Shown here: piece after piece, positions 16,231 through 25,771 of the stretch | Layout of the letters: every line of letters begins with the position of its first letter | How positions within the stretch are numbered: the first letter of the stretch is position 1 | Assembly (NCBI GenBank): GCA_902363255.1 | Contig: CABIZO010000004.1 | Span: forward strand, 489,897 to 553,896 | Origin: Peptostreptococcaceae bacterium | GTDB lineage: Bacteria; Bacillota; Clostridia; Peptostreptococcales; Peptostreptococcaceae | Length of the DNA: 64,000 nt | Direction: 5' to 3' | Notes under the pieces: generated by a model | Database searches by the model: none | Told to the model about the DNA's origin: nothing | The model's input: the letters and a program-made list of their open reading frames with translations, nothing else | Program-made: the position numbers and the translations under genes

Positions 16231-16773
16231 TTATGCAAAATATCTATTTAATAATCCTAAGAATGCCTTGCCATGTCTAGCTTCATCTTTACACATTTCA
16301 TGAACAGTATCATGTATTGCATCAAGTCCTAGCTCTTTAGCTCTCTTAGCTATTTTTAATTTTCCTTCTGTAGCTCCGTATTCAGCTTCAACTCTAGCTT
16401 CTAGATTTTTCTTCGTACTATCTGTAACTACTTCTCCAAGAAGTTCTGCAAATTTAGCTGCATGTTCTGCTTCTTCTAAAGCTATTCTTTTGTATGCTTC
16501 TGCAACTTCTGGATAACCTTCTCTATCAGCTTGACGACTCATAGCTAAGTACATACCAACTTCTGTACATTCCCCAATAAAATTAGCTCTTAAGTCCTCT
16601 ATTATTTCTTCATCTACACCTTGTGCCGCACCTATTCTGTGCTCGTCTGCCCAACTTAATTCGCCTTTCATCTCTTTGAACTTATCAGAATTAACTTTAC
16701 AAACTGGACATACCTCTGGTGCCTTTTCTCCCTCATATATATATCCACATACTGTACATACAAATTTTTTCAT
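16231..16773 (-). CDS. Reverse rubrerythrin
   Basis: A 180-residue protein with the rubredoxin domain first (Cys6, Cys9, Cys22, Cys25), then a ferritin-like diiron domain with EC-T-E-x-x-MY and EEAEHAAKF and, later, CKDEARHGKAF as ligand helices. In clostridia this reversed domain order marks the main NADH-linked peroxidase and oxygen-scavenging protein of the rubrerythrin type. It is monocistronic with its own terminator and AGGAGG-like ribosome binding site. It would protect an anaerobe from hydrogen peroxide and traces of oxygen. Confidence 0.93.
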   Translation of the reverse strand: MKKFVCTVCGYIYEGEKAPEVCPVCKVNSDKFKEMKGELSWADEHRIGAAQGVDEEIIEDLRANFIGECTEVGMYLAMSRQADREGYPEVAEAYKRIALEEAEHAAKFAELLGEVVTDSTKKNLEARVEAEYGATEGKLKIAKRAKELGLDAIHDTVHEMCKDEARHGKAFLGLLNRYFA

Positions 16774-16933
16774 ATTAATATCCTCCCAAATTTTATAATT
16801 TATTTTAAATGTTTAACTAACTATCAATTTATATTATATATATACCTTAATAAATTTAGTTTAAACAGAAAAAACAAATTTATTTTAAATTCGGTTTATA
16901 GCATTTAGTCCATATACTAAGAAATAATAATTT

Positions 16934-18166
16934 TTAATGTGGCTTATAAACACTTGTACTAACTAATTCTTTTCTCATAATGTTGTTTTCTTCATCTAGA
17001 TAAAGTCTATATGTTTGTACTGTAATTTTGTTTTTTGTATATTCTTCTACCATTTTTATACTTATTCTTTCTCTATCTAAATCACAACCATATATTTTTG
17101 AAGTAATGGCTCCATTTCCTACTATATTTTTTATATAAACTGGATGAGTGAATGGATTCGAAAATTTTAAATCAGTATATCCATAAGATACTGTAGCATC
17201 CCTACCTCTTGGGGCGTATCTAGATGGAAGAGAGTGATTGTGAACCTCGTCTATAGTGAGGCCAGAAATCAGTGCTGCATTATAAATTGTTGTGGAAACT
17301 TGACATACTCCTCCACCTTCTCCATTTGTAACTTTACCACCTACTATTACAGGGGCACTTTTATAACCATTGACCCAGTTTCTTGCTCCTGTATGTTTAT
17401 TATAAGAAAAAGTTTCTCCAGGCATTAATAAAATACCACTTGTAGTTTCTCCTGCTACATGAATATTACTACCCCTAGAAGTAGAGTCATTAAAAGAAGT
17501 ACTAAATTGCCCTAATATGGAGTTTATACTTTGTACTTGATCTGTTGATACCTCAGGATAAATAGTAAGTACTGGTAAATTTACGTTTTTAATTTTCTTT
17601 TTGTTTATCATATCATAAATATCTTCTTTTAGTCTGGACAAATCAACTTGCTTGCCTTCTTTTGATTTAGTTCTTTTAAGCTCTCCACTAAGTTCAACAT
17701 GAAAAGTTGCATCCACAGCATCAATATTTATATTCTTACAAATTCCACTTAATTCCTCACTTAATTTCGTTTCATTATATGTTGCTTTTAATTTTATATT
17801 GTGTTTTTTATTTATATTAAGACTTCCTTTTCTTCTAAGATTTTCTAACATAGAACTACTTCTTGTATAATTGAATGCTTCTTTTACTTTTTCTTCTATA
17901 TGATAATTAAGATCTATATTGTCTGCTTTTATTGTCCATTTTTCATCTTTGTAAATAATATTAAAATCCTTTAGGGGATAAGTTGTTTCTAGCTTTTTAA
18001 TAGCTTCTTTTGTGGTTAATTTTCCCACATCAATATTTTCTATTGTAATATTACTATGAATTTTTTTCTCCTTTTCCTTTGATGTTAATCCAAGAGATGT
18101 AAATCCTATAATCATTATCATTACTACATATATTAATTTATTTAAGGTTTTTGTCTGTCCTCTCAT
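16934..18166 (-). CDS. VanW-family cell-wall protein
   Basis: A 410-residue protein with an N-terminal membrane anchor (LIYVVMIMIIGFTSLGL), a repeated peptidoglycan-binding-like domain (about 35 to 200) and a C-terminal VanW domain. The VanW domain shows FSTSFNDSTSRGSNI, LMPGETFSYNKHTG and the highly conserved GGGVCQVSTTIYNAAL. The biochemical role of VanW proteins is unknown; location outside the membrane at the wall is expected. It is monocistronic. Confidence 0.85.
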   Translation of the reverse strand: MRGQTKTLNKLIYVVMIMIIGFTSLGLTSKEKEKKIHSNITIENIDVGKLTTKEAIKKLETTYPLKDFNIIYKDEKWTIKADNIDLNYHIEEKVKEAFNYTRSSSMLENLRRKGSLNINKKHNIKLKATYNETKLSEELSGICKNINIDAVDATFHVELSGELKRTKSKEGKQVDLSRLKEDIYDMINKKKIKNVNLPVLTIYPEVSTDQVQSINSILGQFSTSFNDSTSRGSNIHVAGETTSGILLMPGETFSYNKHTGARNWVNGYKSAPVIVGGKVTNGEGGGVCQVSTTIYNAALISGLTIDEVHNHSLPSRYAPRGRDATVSYGYTDLKFSNPFTHPVYIKNIVGNGAITSKIYGCDLDRERISIKMVEEYTKNKITVQTYRLYLDEENNIMRKELVSTSVYKPH

Positions 18167-18271
18167 ATTGCTCTCCTAACTATAGAAATTATATAATTAT
18201 ATTTTCCCATGAGAGTTTTTATATTCTAAGGATTATTTTCATTTTTTAATTTATAATTAATTTAAAATAAT

Positions 18272-18308
18272 AAAAAGGATATGTTTAAAATTAAAACATA
18301 TCCTTTTT
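18272..18308 (-). terminator. Terminator of the DUF362 gene
   Basis: A perfect 15-bp stem, AAAAAGGATATGTTT / AAACATATCCTTTTT, lies between the DUF362 gene and the VanW gene promoter region. Confidence 0.85.
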
Positions 18309-18332
18309 ATTATTTTAAAATTTTTATCATAA

Positions 18333-19211
18333 TTAAAAAATCTCAATTATTTCATAATCTCTTAATCCAAGACCTAGATTATGTGCTGCTTCTATTGTAT
18401 GAATTCCATTTCTAGATTCTATTCTTTCAATCAAATGACACTTACCTTCATCATGTGAGTTATATACAGAATCTACACAAGCTTGATCCAAAGCTACAGG
18501 ATCAACAGATGCCATAATACCTATATCAGCCATCTTTGGTTCTTCAGGATTTGCATTACAGTCACAATCTACTGATAATTTATTTGCTATATTTATGTAA
18601 ACAATATTTTCTCTTCCCATAAAATCCATAACTGATTTATCTGCATCAGCCATTGATTCTAAGAATGAATCATGATCTGCTGTAAATACATCCTCAAATA
18701 CTTCACTTTTTCCTGATGTATGAATCAGTAATTTTCCCCTAGAAGATGCTATTCCTATGGACATATTTTTAAGTGCTCCACCTAGACCACCCATTTGATG
18801 ACCTTTAAAGTGAGAAAGCATTAACATTGAATCATAGTTTTTTAAATTAGCACCTATAACATTTTCCTTTAAATGAGCTCCATTATTTACTGGAATTGAT
18901 ATTTCACCACTTTCGTCCAAAATATCACATGGTGCTATAGATTTAAATCCATGATCCTCAATAGTCTTCCAGTGAACTTCACTTGTATTTCTTCCACCAG
19001 GATATGCTGTGTTACATTCAACAATAGTTCCATTTAATTTTTTAACAAGATCTTTTATAAGATTAGGATCTAAAAAATTATGCCCCCCTGGTTCTCCTGT
19101 TGAAATTTTAACTGCTATCTTACCTTTTAAGTCTACTCCAATTGCATCATAAATTTTTATTAAACTTCCTGGAGTTATTTCTTTAATAAAATATACTTTA
19201 GATTTTCCCAT
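18333..19211 (-). CDS. DUF362 domain protein
   Basis: A 292-residue member of the DUF362 family. The ATG at 19211 has AAGGAGGT seven bases upstream and is preferred to a start at 19241. Typical stretches are MLMLSHFKGHQMGGLGGALKN-type (residues about 140 to 158), GIASSRGKL and DIGIMASVDPVALDQAC. Some DUF362 proteins carry ferredoxin clusters; this one has only scattered cysteines (CDCNAN). The function is not established for the family. It follows the GNAT gene by about 50 bases and is probably cotranscribed with it. Confidence 0.85.
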   Translation of the reverse strand: MGKSKVYFIKEITPGSLIKIYDAIGVDLKGKIAVKISTGEPGGHNFLDPNLIKDLVKKLNGTIVECNTAYPGGRNTSEVHWKTIEDHGFKSIAPCDILDESGEISIPVNNGAHLKENVIGANLKNYDSMLMLSHFKGHQMGGLGGALKNMSIGIASSRGKLLIHTSGKSEVFEDVFTADHDSFLESMADADKSVMDFMGRENIVYINIANKLSVDCDCNANPEEPKMADIGIMASVDPVALDQACVDSVYNSHDEGKCHLIERIESRNGIHTIEAAHNLGLGLRDYEIIEIF

Positions 19212-19264
19212 AATAATTACCTCCTTTTTATACCTTGACATAAGTATAATACTTGGAGTTAACT

Positions 19265-19762
19265 CTAAGTCAAGGCTTTTTCGAATAATAATATCATATC
19301 ATTCCACTTCGCTCCTCCATGAGAAGAAGTTGATATACCTTCGTGAACAAATCCAAATTTTTCATAATAGTGAACTAAATAGTCTTTACAAGTAAGAACC
19401 ATGCCGTTTTTCCCTCGTTCTTTTGCAAGAGATATAAACTCTTCCAATAATATAGCTGCTGTGCCTTTATTTCTATATTGCGGTAAAACATCTAGACCAA
19501 ATACTGTTTGAAATCTTCCATTAGGATTATGTAACTTAACATCATGATATAATTTATCAGGAAGTGATGCTTTGTCTGTAGTACATCCATTTATAAAGCC
19601 TACTACCTTGTTATCTTCCACTGCAACTAAAAAGTTTTCTGAAAAAGCTTCAAACCTTTCTGTCATAACTTCTTCACTGGCAGCTTCTGCTGATGGAAAA
19701 CAAATACTTTCTATTTTAATCATTTCTTTTAAATCATCTTTACGTGCTAGTCTAATCTCCAT
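19265..19762 (-). CDS. GNAT-family N-acetyltransferase
   Basis: A 165-residue GNAT enzyme. The ATG at 19762 is preceded by AAAGGAGA. The acetyl-CoA-binding motif is FGLDVLPQYRNKGTAAILLE (the R/Q-x-x-G-x-A loop), with HYYEKFGFVHEG near the C-terminus. The substrate is unknown; similarity to arylalkylamine-type acetyltransferases is possible. It is the first gene of the pair with the DUF362 gene. Confidence 0.85.
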   Translation of the reverse strand: MEIRLARKDDLKEMIKIESICFPSAEAASEEVMTERFEAFSENFLVAVEDNKVVGFINGCTTDKASLPDKLYHDVKLHNPNGRFQTVFGLDVLPQYRNKGTAAILLEEFISLAKERGKNGMVLTCKDYLVHYYEKFGFVHEGISTSSHGGAKWNDMILLFEKALT

Positions 19763-19887
19763 ATGCTCTCCTTTATATTTTTTAGTTAACATATTAATAT
19801 AATTTAATTATATCATTTGATTACTTTTTCATCTTTGCCAAAATATACAAATCTAACTAAAAAAATACCTTCACTATCTTGTTTAAA

Positions 19888-21261
19888 TTATTCATCTTTA
19901 GAATTTTGTATCTCATTATTATCATTTTGCTCTTTATCTGGATTTTGGTCAGGTTTCTCCTCATCAGAATTGTCTTTGTCAGGTTTTTCTTCATCTGGAT
20001 TTGTATCTTCATCTGTATTATCTTTATTATCATCTGGATTTTGATCTTGGTTATTATCGTCTTTGTTATCATCCTTATCTGAATTATCTTTATCTGTATT
20101 ATCTTTATCTGTATTATCTCTGTCAGGTTCTTTTTTGTCTGTTGTTGTGTCCTTATCATCATGATCATCCTGACTGCTATTATGTTGATTATTTACATCT
20201 TCTTCAGTATTGTCTTTATTATTTTTGTCATTATTAACATCTTCTTGTTTATTATCTTCTGATGTAGTATCAGGAGTAATAAGATTTTCTTCAACAGGTG
20301 TTATATCTAATGTCTTATTATCATCTGTATTTTCTTTAGTTTTATTAAGATCTTCACTTGTATTCGTAGTTGATGTATTGTTTTCATTTTTATTCATTAA
20401 GTATTGTGCGCCAAAAGCTGTTGTACAAAGTAATACTACAACTGAACATGATATTACTACATACTTTTTTATTTTCGGATTAGGTTTAAATTTATGAATT
20501 TTTTCAAAGTTTACTACTGTTTTTTCATTTATTTCTCCTCCATCCAAATATAAATCAATATCTTTTAAAAATTCTCTTAAATCTTTATATTTATGGTTTG
20601 AAATATGTTTTCTATTAATAGACTTTTCTAAAATTTCACTTATATTTTTATCTAAATTCTTTTGAACTTCTGGATTGAAGCTTTTTTGTCCTGTTATCAT
20701 TTCACACAAAATACTTCCTATAACATATACATCCTTATGAGCATCAAATTTTTTACCATTATAAAGTTTACAATTTATATGTCCTTTATGATTATTAATG
20801 AATGACATAGTATTGATTTTTACTATTCCCTCTCCATTAATAATAATATTTTCTGATGTTAAATCACTAAAGTTTATTTTTTTATTATTAAACTCTATTA
20901 CACCTTTAATTACTTCTCTTATTATTTGCAAACATTGATTTTCGTTAAGTTTATTAATTCTTGTTAATTCATCTAAAGTCAAACCTTCGAAATCTTCACT
21001 TTCAATATAGTAATAAGTTCTATCTTTGTTTATATATGTTGACATATCATTTATGGATATTACATTTGAGCTATTAATATCTTTTAGTAAGTTTACTTCC
21101 TCTTTAAATTTTTCTAAATTCTCTTCATGACCTTCCACGTTTATAAGTATATTTAAAATGATTTTCTCATTAGTTTCCTTATTAATTCCAATGTAAACAT
21201 TGGACCATTTATTTTTATCAATAAAATCTCTTATTATATATTTATAATTAAAATTTTTCAC
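19888..21261 (-). CDS. Membrane pseudokinase with Asp/Asn-rich tail
   Basis: A 457-residue protein starting at GTG. Residues about 5 to 250 have the fold pattern of a Ser/Thr kinase, but key residues are gone: the VAIK lysine is Asn (IILNIL), the loop reads FSDLTSENII with Thr for the catalytic-loop Lys, and DFG reads TMS. A transmembrane helix (YVVISCSVVVLLCTTAFGA) follows. An outside tail of about 150 residues is made of Asp, Asn, Lys and Glu with internal DKDNT repeats. A paralogue lies at 29369 to 30754. A signalling-scaffold role is inference. Confidence 0.75.
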   Translation of the reverse strand: MKNFNYKYIIRDFIDKNKWSNVYIGINKETNEKIILNILINVEGHEENLEKFKEEVNLLKDINSSNVISINDMSTYINKDRTYYYIESEDFEGLTLDELTRINKLNENQCLQIIREVIKGVIEFNNKKINFSDLTSENIIINGEGIVKINTMSFINNHKGHINCKLYNGKKFDAHKDVYVIGSILCEMITGQKSFNPEVQKNLDKNISEILEKSINRKHISNHKYKDLREFLKDIDLYLDGGEINEKTVVNFEKIHKFKPNPKIKKYVVISCSVVVLLCTTAFGAQYLMNKNENNTSTTNTSEDLNKTKENTDDNKTLDITPVEENLITPDTTSEDNKQEDVNNDKNNKDNTEEDVNNQHNSSQDDHDDKDTTTDKKEPDRDNTDKDNTDKDNSDKDDNKDDNNQDQNPDDNKDNTDEDTNPDEEKPDKDNSDEEKPDQNPDKEQNDNNEIQNSKDE

Positions 21262-21364
21262 AAACTTCGCCTCTTTTTAATCATTATAATAAAATAATAA
21301 TTGTATATAAAACATTTGTCTACTATATTATTGTAACATTACTTTTATTTATATTTTTTTACAT

Positions 21365-21397
21365 AAAAAAGTGCCAATCAAAAGATTAGCACTTTTT
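21365..21397 (-). terminator. Terminator of the ABC exporter operon
   Basis: The stem AAAAGTGCTAATC / GATTGGCACTTTT (one mismatch) with flanking A/T runs lies eight bases after the end of the second exporter gene. Confidence 0.85.
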
Positions 21398-21404
21398 TAT
21401 ATTT

Positions 21405-23165
21405 TTAACTAGCTTTTTCAAATTGACTATTATACAACTCTGCATAGAATCCCTTTGCCATTAAAAGCTCATTATGATTTCCACTTTCTATAATATCTCC
21501 ATCTTTCATAACTAAGATAACATCAGCATTTTTAATAGTTGATAATCTATGAGCTATAACAAAAGAAGTTCTTCCAACTGTTAATTTATCCATTGCTTCT
21601 TGAATTAATATTTCAGTACGAGTATCTACAGAACTTGTTGCCTCGTCTAGTATTAATAAAGGATCATTTTTAACCATTGCTCTAGCTATTGTAATTAATT
21701 GCTTTTGTCCAGCTGATAAATTAGTATTATCGTCTAATATAGTATCATATCCATGAGGTAGTGTTCTTATAAAATGGTCTATACCCACTGCCTTACAAGC
21801 TGCTACTATTATAGATTGTGAAACATTTTCTTTATTATAAGCTATATTGTCTCTTATAGTTCCTTCAAATAACCAAGTATCTTGAAGTACCATACAGAAT
21901 AAATCATGAACTTTTTCTCTACTTAAATTAGAAATAGGAACATTGTCTATTTTTATTGAACCACTACTTACATCGTAAAATTTCATAAGAAGATTTACTA
22001 AAGTAGTTTTTCCTGCTCCTGTAGGACCTACTATTGCAACCTTTTGTCCTGCTTTTATATTAGCAGAGAAATCTTTTATTATTAATTTATCTTCGTCATA
22101 TCCAAATTTAACATTTTCAAAATTTACATGACCTTCAATTTTTTCTAAAGAAACATTCTTGTGACTTTCCTCTTCCATTTCTTCTTTCAAGAACTCAAAT
22201 ACACGTTTACATGCAGCTGAAGTAGATTGTAGAGATGTTGCAGCTTGAGCAAATTGAGCAAGAGGTTGTGTAAAGAATCTAATATACATCATAAATGCAA
22301 CTATTACACCAAAACTTATTTTGTCATTGAATGTAAGAATTGCTCCTACAACACAAACTGCCACATATCCGAAGTTTCCTATAAATGACATTAAAGGCAT
22401 CATAAGTCCTGATATAAATTGTGACTTCCATGCACTATCACGAAGTTCATCGTTTATAACTTTAAATTCGTTATTTACTTTTTCTTGAGCATTGTATACT
22501 TTAATTACACTGTGACCAGTATATACTTCTTCTATATGACCATTTATTTTACCTAAAAGGTTTTGTTGTCTTTGGAAGAATTTTTGAGATTTTGATACTA
22601 TTAATATCATTAAAATAAAACCAATTACAGTTGCTACTATTGCTGTGATACTTAAAATCACATTTGTTTTAACCATCATAAATAAAGAACCTAAAAATAA
22701 AGATACTCCACTAACAAGTGCTACCATACTTTGATTTAATGTTTGTCCTATTGTATCCACATCATTAGTCACACGACTTAGAGTATCACCAACAGTTGTT
22801 TTATCATAATATTTTAATGATAATTTATTTATTTTTTCTGTAATATCACTTCTAAGTTTTTTAGTTGTTGTTTGAGTTATTGTAGCCATTATAAAACTTT
22901 GTAAGTAAGATAATACTATACTAATAGCATATAATATGGCCATGAATATACCTACTTCGTAGATTTTATCCATATCGATACCTGTCATTATTCCTTGTGT
23001 AATTAAATCTGTAATTTCACTTAATTTTTCTGGACCATAAACTGTAATTATTGATCCTCCTATGGCAAATAATAAAGCCAATACTAAATATATAGCATGT
23101 TTTTTCATATATTTAATAAGATCTGTTAATCCACCTTTTGAATTTAATTTATTTTCTTTATTCAT
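21405..23165 (-). CDS. ABC exporter half-transporter, subunit B
   Basis: A 586-residue fused ABC exporter subunit. Six membrane helices (about 25 to 315) precede an ATPase domain with Walker A GPTGAGKTT, signature LSAGQKQL, Walker B LLILDEATSS and H-loop IAHRLS. The D-loop/Walker B glutamate is present, so this is the active-site-competent half. It overlaps the upstream subunit gene by one base (TAATG), indicating a heterodimer of the LmrCD/YheIH type. Such exporters remove drugs or peptides. Confidence 0.93.
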   Translation of the reverse strand: MNKENKLNSKGGLTDLIKYMKKHAIYLVLALLFAIGGSIITVYGPEKLSEITDLITQGIMTGIDMDKIYEVGIFMAILYAISIVLSYLQSFIMATITQTTTKKLRSDITEKINKLSLKYYDKTTVGDTLSRVTNDVDTIGQTLNQSMVALVSGVSLFLGSLFMMVKTNVILSITAIVATVIGFILMILIVSKSQKFFQRQQNLLGKINGHIEEVYTGHSVIKVYNAQEKVNNEFKVINDELRDSAWKSQFISGLMMPLMSFIGNFGYVAVCVVGAILTFNDKISFGVIVAFMMYIRFFTQPLAQFAQAATSLQSTSAACKRVFEFLKEEMEEESHKNVSLEKIEGHVNFENVKFGYDEDKLIIKDFSANIKAGQKVAIVGPTGAGKTTLVNLLMKFYDVSSGSIKIDNVPISNLSREKVHDLFCMVLQDTWLFEGTIRDNIAYNKENVSQSIIVAACKAVGIDHFIRTLPHGYDTILDDNTNLSAGQKQLITIARAMVKNDPLLILDEATSSVDTRTEILIQEAMDKLTVGRTSFVIAHRLSTIKNADVILVMKDGDIIESGNHNELLMAKGFYAELYNSQFEKAS

Positions 23166-24934
23166 TAAGCTAACTCCTCCTTTGAAAGTTGAGAATACGC
23201 TATTTCTTGATACACTTTACAATTTTTCATAAGTTCTTCATGTGTTCCCATACCTACTATTTGACCTTCATCAAGAACCATTATCTTGTCTGCATCAATT
23301 ATAGTACCTATACGTTGAGCTACTATTAAGTTTGTAGAACCTTTTGTTTCTTTTTTAAGTATTGAACGAAGTTTTCTATCTGTTTTATAGTCAAGAGCTG
23401 AGAAAGAATCATCAAATATATATATTTTTGGTTTTCTACAAATTGCTCTAGCAATTGATAATCTTTGTTTTTGCCCGCCTGATACGTTTGTACCACCTTG
23501 TGCTATACTTGCCTTATAAGTATTTTTCATTTTGCTAACAAACTCTGTTCCTTGGGCTATATCTATAGCCTGTTCAATATCTTTTTGAGAGTATTTTCCT
23601 CTACCATTATCTCCATAAGCAACATTTGAGCTTACGTTTCCTGTAAATAATACAGCTTTTTGATGAACATACCCTAAAAGGTTATTAAGATGTTTTTGCT
23701 TATAGTGTTTTACGTTAACTCCGCCAACTAAAACTTCACCTTCACAGAAATCATAAAATCTTGGTATTAAGTTTATTAAAGATGTTTTCCCACTTCCTGT
23801 TGAACCTATTATGGCAACAGTTTGTCCAGCTTCAGCTTTGAAATTTATATCACGAAGTACGTATTCTGAGTCTTCTGCATCAGGATATCTAAAGCTAACA
23901 TTTTTAAATTCTATTTCACCATCATCTGTAGTATGTTTAACTTTCCCATGTCCATCAATTATACTTTCCTTAGTATTTAGAACTTCTAATATACGTTTAG
24001 CAGAAACTGAAGCTCTTGGCATCATTATAAATATCATTGTTAACATTATAAATGCCATTATTACTTGCATAGAATAAGATGAGAATACTATCATATCACT
24101 GAATAATGTTATTTTATTTTCCATAGATGCATTGTTTATTAAGTATGCTCCTGTTAAGTATATAGATAAAGATAGTAAATTTAATACAAACATCATTCCC
24201 GGCATCATTACGCCCATAGATCTATTTATAACTAAATTATTTTTTGTTACTTCATCGTTTACACTTTCAAATTTTTCACTTTGATAATTTTCTGCATTAT
24301 ATGCACGAACTACACGTATTCCAGTTAAGTTTTCTCTAGTTACTAAATCGAGCTTATCTGTTAGACCTTGTACTTTTTTAAATCTTGGTATAACAAATAT
24401 CATTATAACTCCTATTAGTAATATAATAGTAAACAGTGCCACACCTGTTGCTGCAGTCCACTCCCAACCTTTACCTAATATTTTACCTATAGCCCAAATT
24501 GCTGTTATAGGTGCTTTCATAATTAACTGAAGCCCCATAGCCACAATATTTTGTACTTGGGTTATATCATTTGTTGAACGTGTTATTAAACTAGCAGTAG
24601 AAAATTTATTTATTTCTGCCATTGAAAATCCTTCTATTTTATAATATACATTTGAATGAAGTCTCCAAGATAAGTTTGAAGCTATTCTTGCTGCAAAATA
24701 TCCCACAACAAAAGAGGCTAATAAACTTCCCAGTGCACAAAGTAGCATATATCCTACTGCACTTAATATTTCATTCATTTCACTTCCTTGAGTCTGAACT
24801 AACATTGTAATTTCAGACATATAATCTGGTAGTTTTAAATCAAGATATACTTGTGCAACTACAAATACAAAACTGCAAAGTACAAACAACCAGTCTTTTT
24901 TAGTTAAATATTTTAATATTTTTAACATTGTCAT
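23165..24934 (-). CDS. ABC exporter half-transporter, subunit A
   Basis: A 589-residue partner subunit with six membrane helices and an ATPase domain: Walker A GSTGSGKTS, signature VSGGQKQRLS and Walker B IYIFDDSFSALD. The residue after the Walker B Asp is Asp rather than the catalytic Glu, and the H-loop His is Gln (VAQRIG). The site is therefore degenerate, as usual in asymmetric heterodimeric exporters. The second ATG (24928) is also a possible start. A two-component system is divergent from it, with shared upstream repeats. Confidence 0.93.
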   Translation of the reverse strand: MTMLKILKYLTKKDWLFVLCSFVFVVAQVYLDLKLPDYMSEITMLVQTQGSEMNEILSAVGYMLLCALGSLLASFVVGYFAARIASNLSWRLHSNVYYKIEGFSMAEINKFSTASLITRSTNDITQVQNIVAMGLQLIMKAPITAIWAIGKILGKGWEWTAATGVALFTIILLIGVIMIFVIPRFKKVQGLTDKLDLVTRENLTGIRVVRAYNAENYQSEKFESVNDEVTKNNLVINRSMGVMMPGMMFVLNLLSLSIYLTGAYLINNASMENKITLFSDMIVFSSYSMQVIMAFIMLTMIFIMMPRASVSAKRILEVLNTKESIIDGHGKVKHTTDDGEIEFKNVSFRYPDAEDSEYVLRDINFKAEAGQTVAIIGSTGSGKTSLINLIPRFYDFCEGEVLVGGVNVKHYKQKHLNNLLGYVHQKAVLFTGNVSSNVAYGDNGRGKYSQKDIEQAIDIAQGTEFVSKMKNTYKASIAQGGTNVSGGQKQRLSIARAICRKPKIYIFDDSFSALDYKTDRKLRSILKKETKGSTNLIVAQRIGTIIDADKIMVLDEGQIVGMGTHEELMKNCKVYQEIAYSQLSKEELA

Positions 24935-24982
24935 TTTCCTTTCTTGCTTAAATCTTATGCTGATATTTTATAAAAAAAAATT

Positions 24983-25026
24983 AACTAAAGATTAATTTTA
25001 TATGAACTAAAAATGAACTTTTTAAT
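24983..25026. promoter_or_regulatory. 11-bp-spaced direct repeats, response-regulator site
   Basis: Four units in register start with AACT or AATT: AACTAAAGATT, AATTTTATATG, AACTAAAAATG and AACTTTTTAAT. They lie between the divergent exporter operon and the response regulator gene. OmpR-type regulators typically bind such helically phased direct repeats. The block is upstream of the regulator promoter and close to the expected -35 of the exporter. Confidence 0.55.
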
Positions 25027-25042
25027 TTTAGTTTTATAAATA

Positions 25043-25070
25043 TTGACTCATATTCATAATCTAATATAAT
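25043..25070 (+). promoter_or_regulatory. Promoter of the two-component operon
   Basis: TTGACT (25043 to 25048) and TATAAT (25065 to 25070) are separated by 16 bases and are followed by an AAGGAGTG ribosome binding site and the start at 25094. Confidence 0.7.
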
Positions 25071-25093
25071 TAAAGTTACAAAGGAGTGATACA

Positions 25094-25771
25094 ATGATTA
25101 ACATATTATTAGTTGAAGATGACGAAAAGTTAAATAAATTATTTTATACTGTACTTTCTAAACAAGGATTTAACATATACAGCGCCAAAGACGGTATTGA
25201 GGCCTTTGATGTTATGGAAAACAACCATGTGGACTTAATTATTTCTGATATAATGATGCCAAATATGGATGGTTATGAATTTACTGAGTCTATTAGAAAA
25301 TTTGATGTAGAGATTCCTATTTTAATGATTACTGCAAAGGACGACTTTAATTCAAAACAAAAGAGCTTTTTAATTGGTATTGATGACTATATGGTAAAAC
25401 CTATTGATGTAAATGAGATGATTTTAAGAGTAAATGCGCTTCTAAGAAGAAGTAAGATTGTTCACGATAAAAAACAAGTTGTAGGTGATACTGTTTTGGA
25501 ATATGACTCTTTAAGTGTAACTTCAAATGATAAAACTATAGTATTGCCTCAAAAAGAATTCTATCTACTATATAAATTGTTATCTTATCCAAACAAAGTA
25601 TTTACTAGAAATCAACTTATGGATGAGATTTGGGGTGTAGATAGCCCATCTGACCTTCAAACTATAGACGTGCATATTAATAGACTTCGTAGACATTTTG
25701 AAAATAATCCTGATTTTAAAATAGTTACTGTAAGAGGTCTTGGGTATAAGGTTATTAAAAATGAAAACTAA
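25094..25771 (+). CDS. OmpR-family response regulator
   Basis: A 225-residue regulator. The receiver domain has the phosphoacceptor Asp52 (IISDIMMPNMDG), acidic pair Glu8/Asp9-Asp10 and conserved Lys in MVKPID. The winged-helix DNA-binding domain ends TVRGLGYKV. It overlaps the kinase gene by 11 bases. Divergent orientation and phased repeats in the shared upstream region suggest that it controls the ABC exporter and itself. Confidence 0.93.
   Translation: MINILLVEDDEKLNKLFYTVLSKQGFNIYSAKDGIEAFDVMENNHVDLIISDIMMPNMDGYEFTESIRKFDVEIPILMITAKDDFNSKQKSFLIGIDDYMVKPIDVNEMILRVNALLRRSKIVHDKKQVVGDTVLEYDSLSVTSNDKTIVLPQKEFYLLYKLLSYPNKVFTRNQLMDEIWGVDSPSDLQTIDVHINRLRRHFENNPDFKIVTVRGLGYKVIKNEN

Noticed and set aside
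20080..20130. Short tandem repeat that resembles a repeat array
   Set aside because: It is the 15-base unit encoding DKDNT within the pseudokinase tail. There are no spacers, so it is not a CRISPR array.
19857..20237. Several open frames on both strands rich in Ile/Lys or Leu/Tyr
   Set aside because: They are shadows of the repetitive Asp/Asn/Lys codons in the pseudokinase tail and have no ribosome binding sites.
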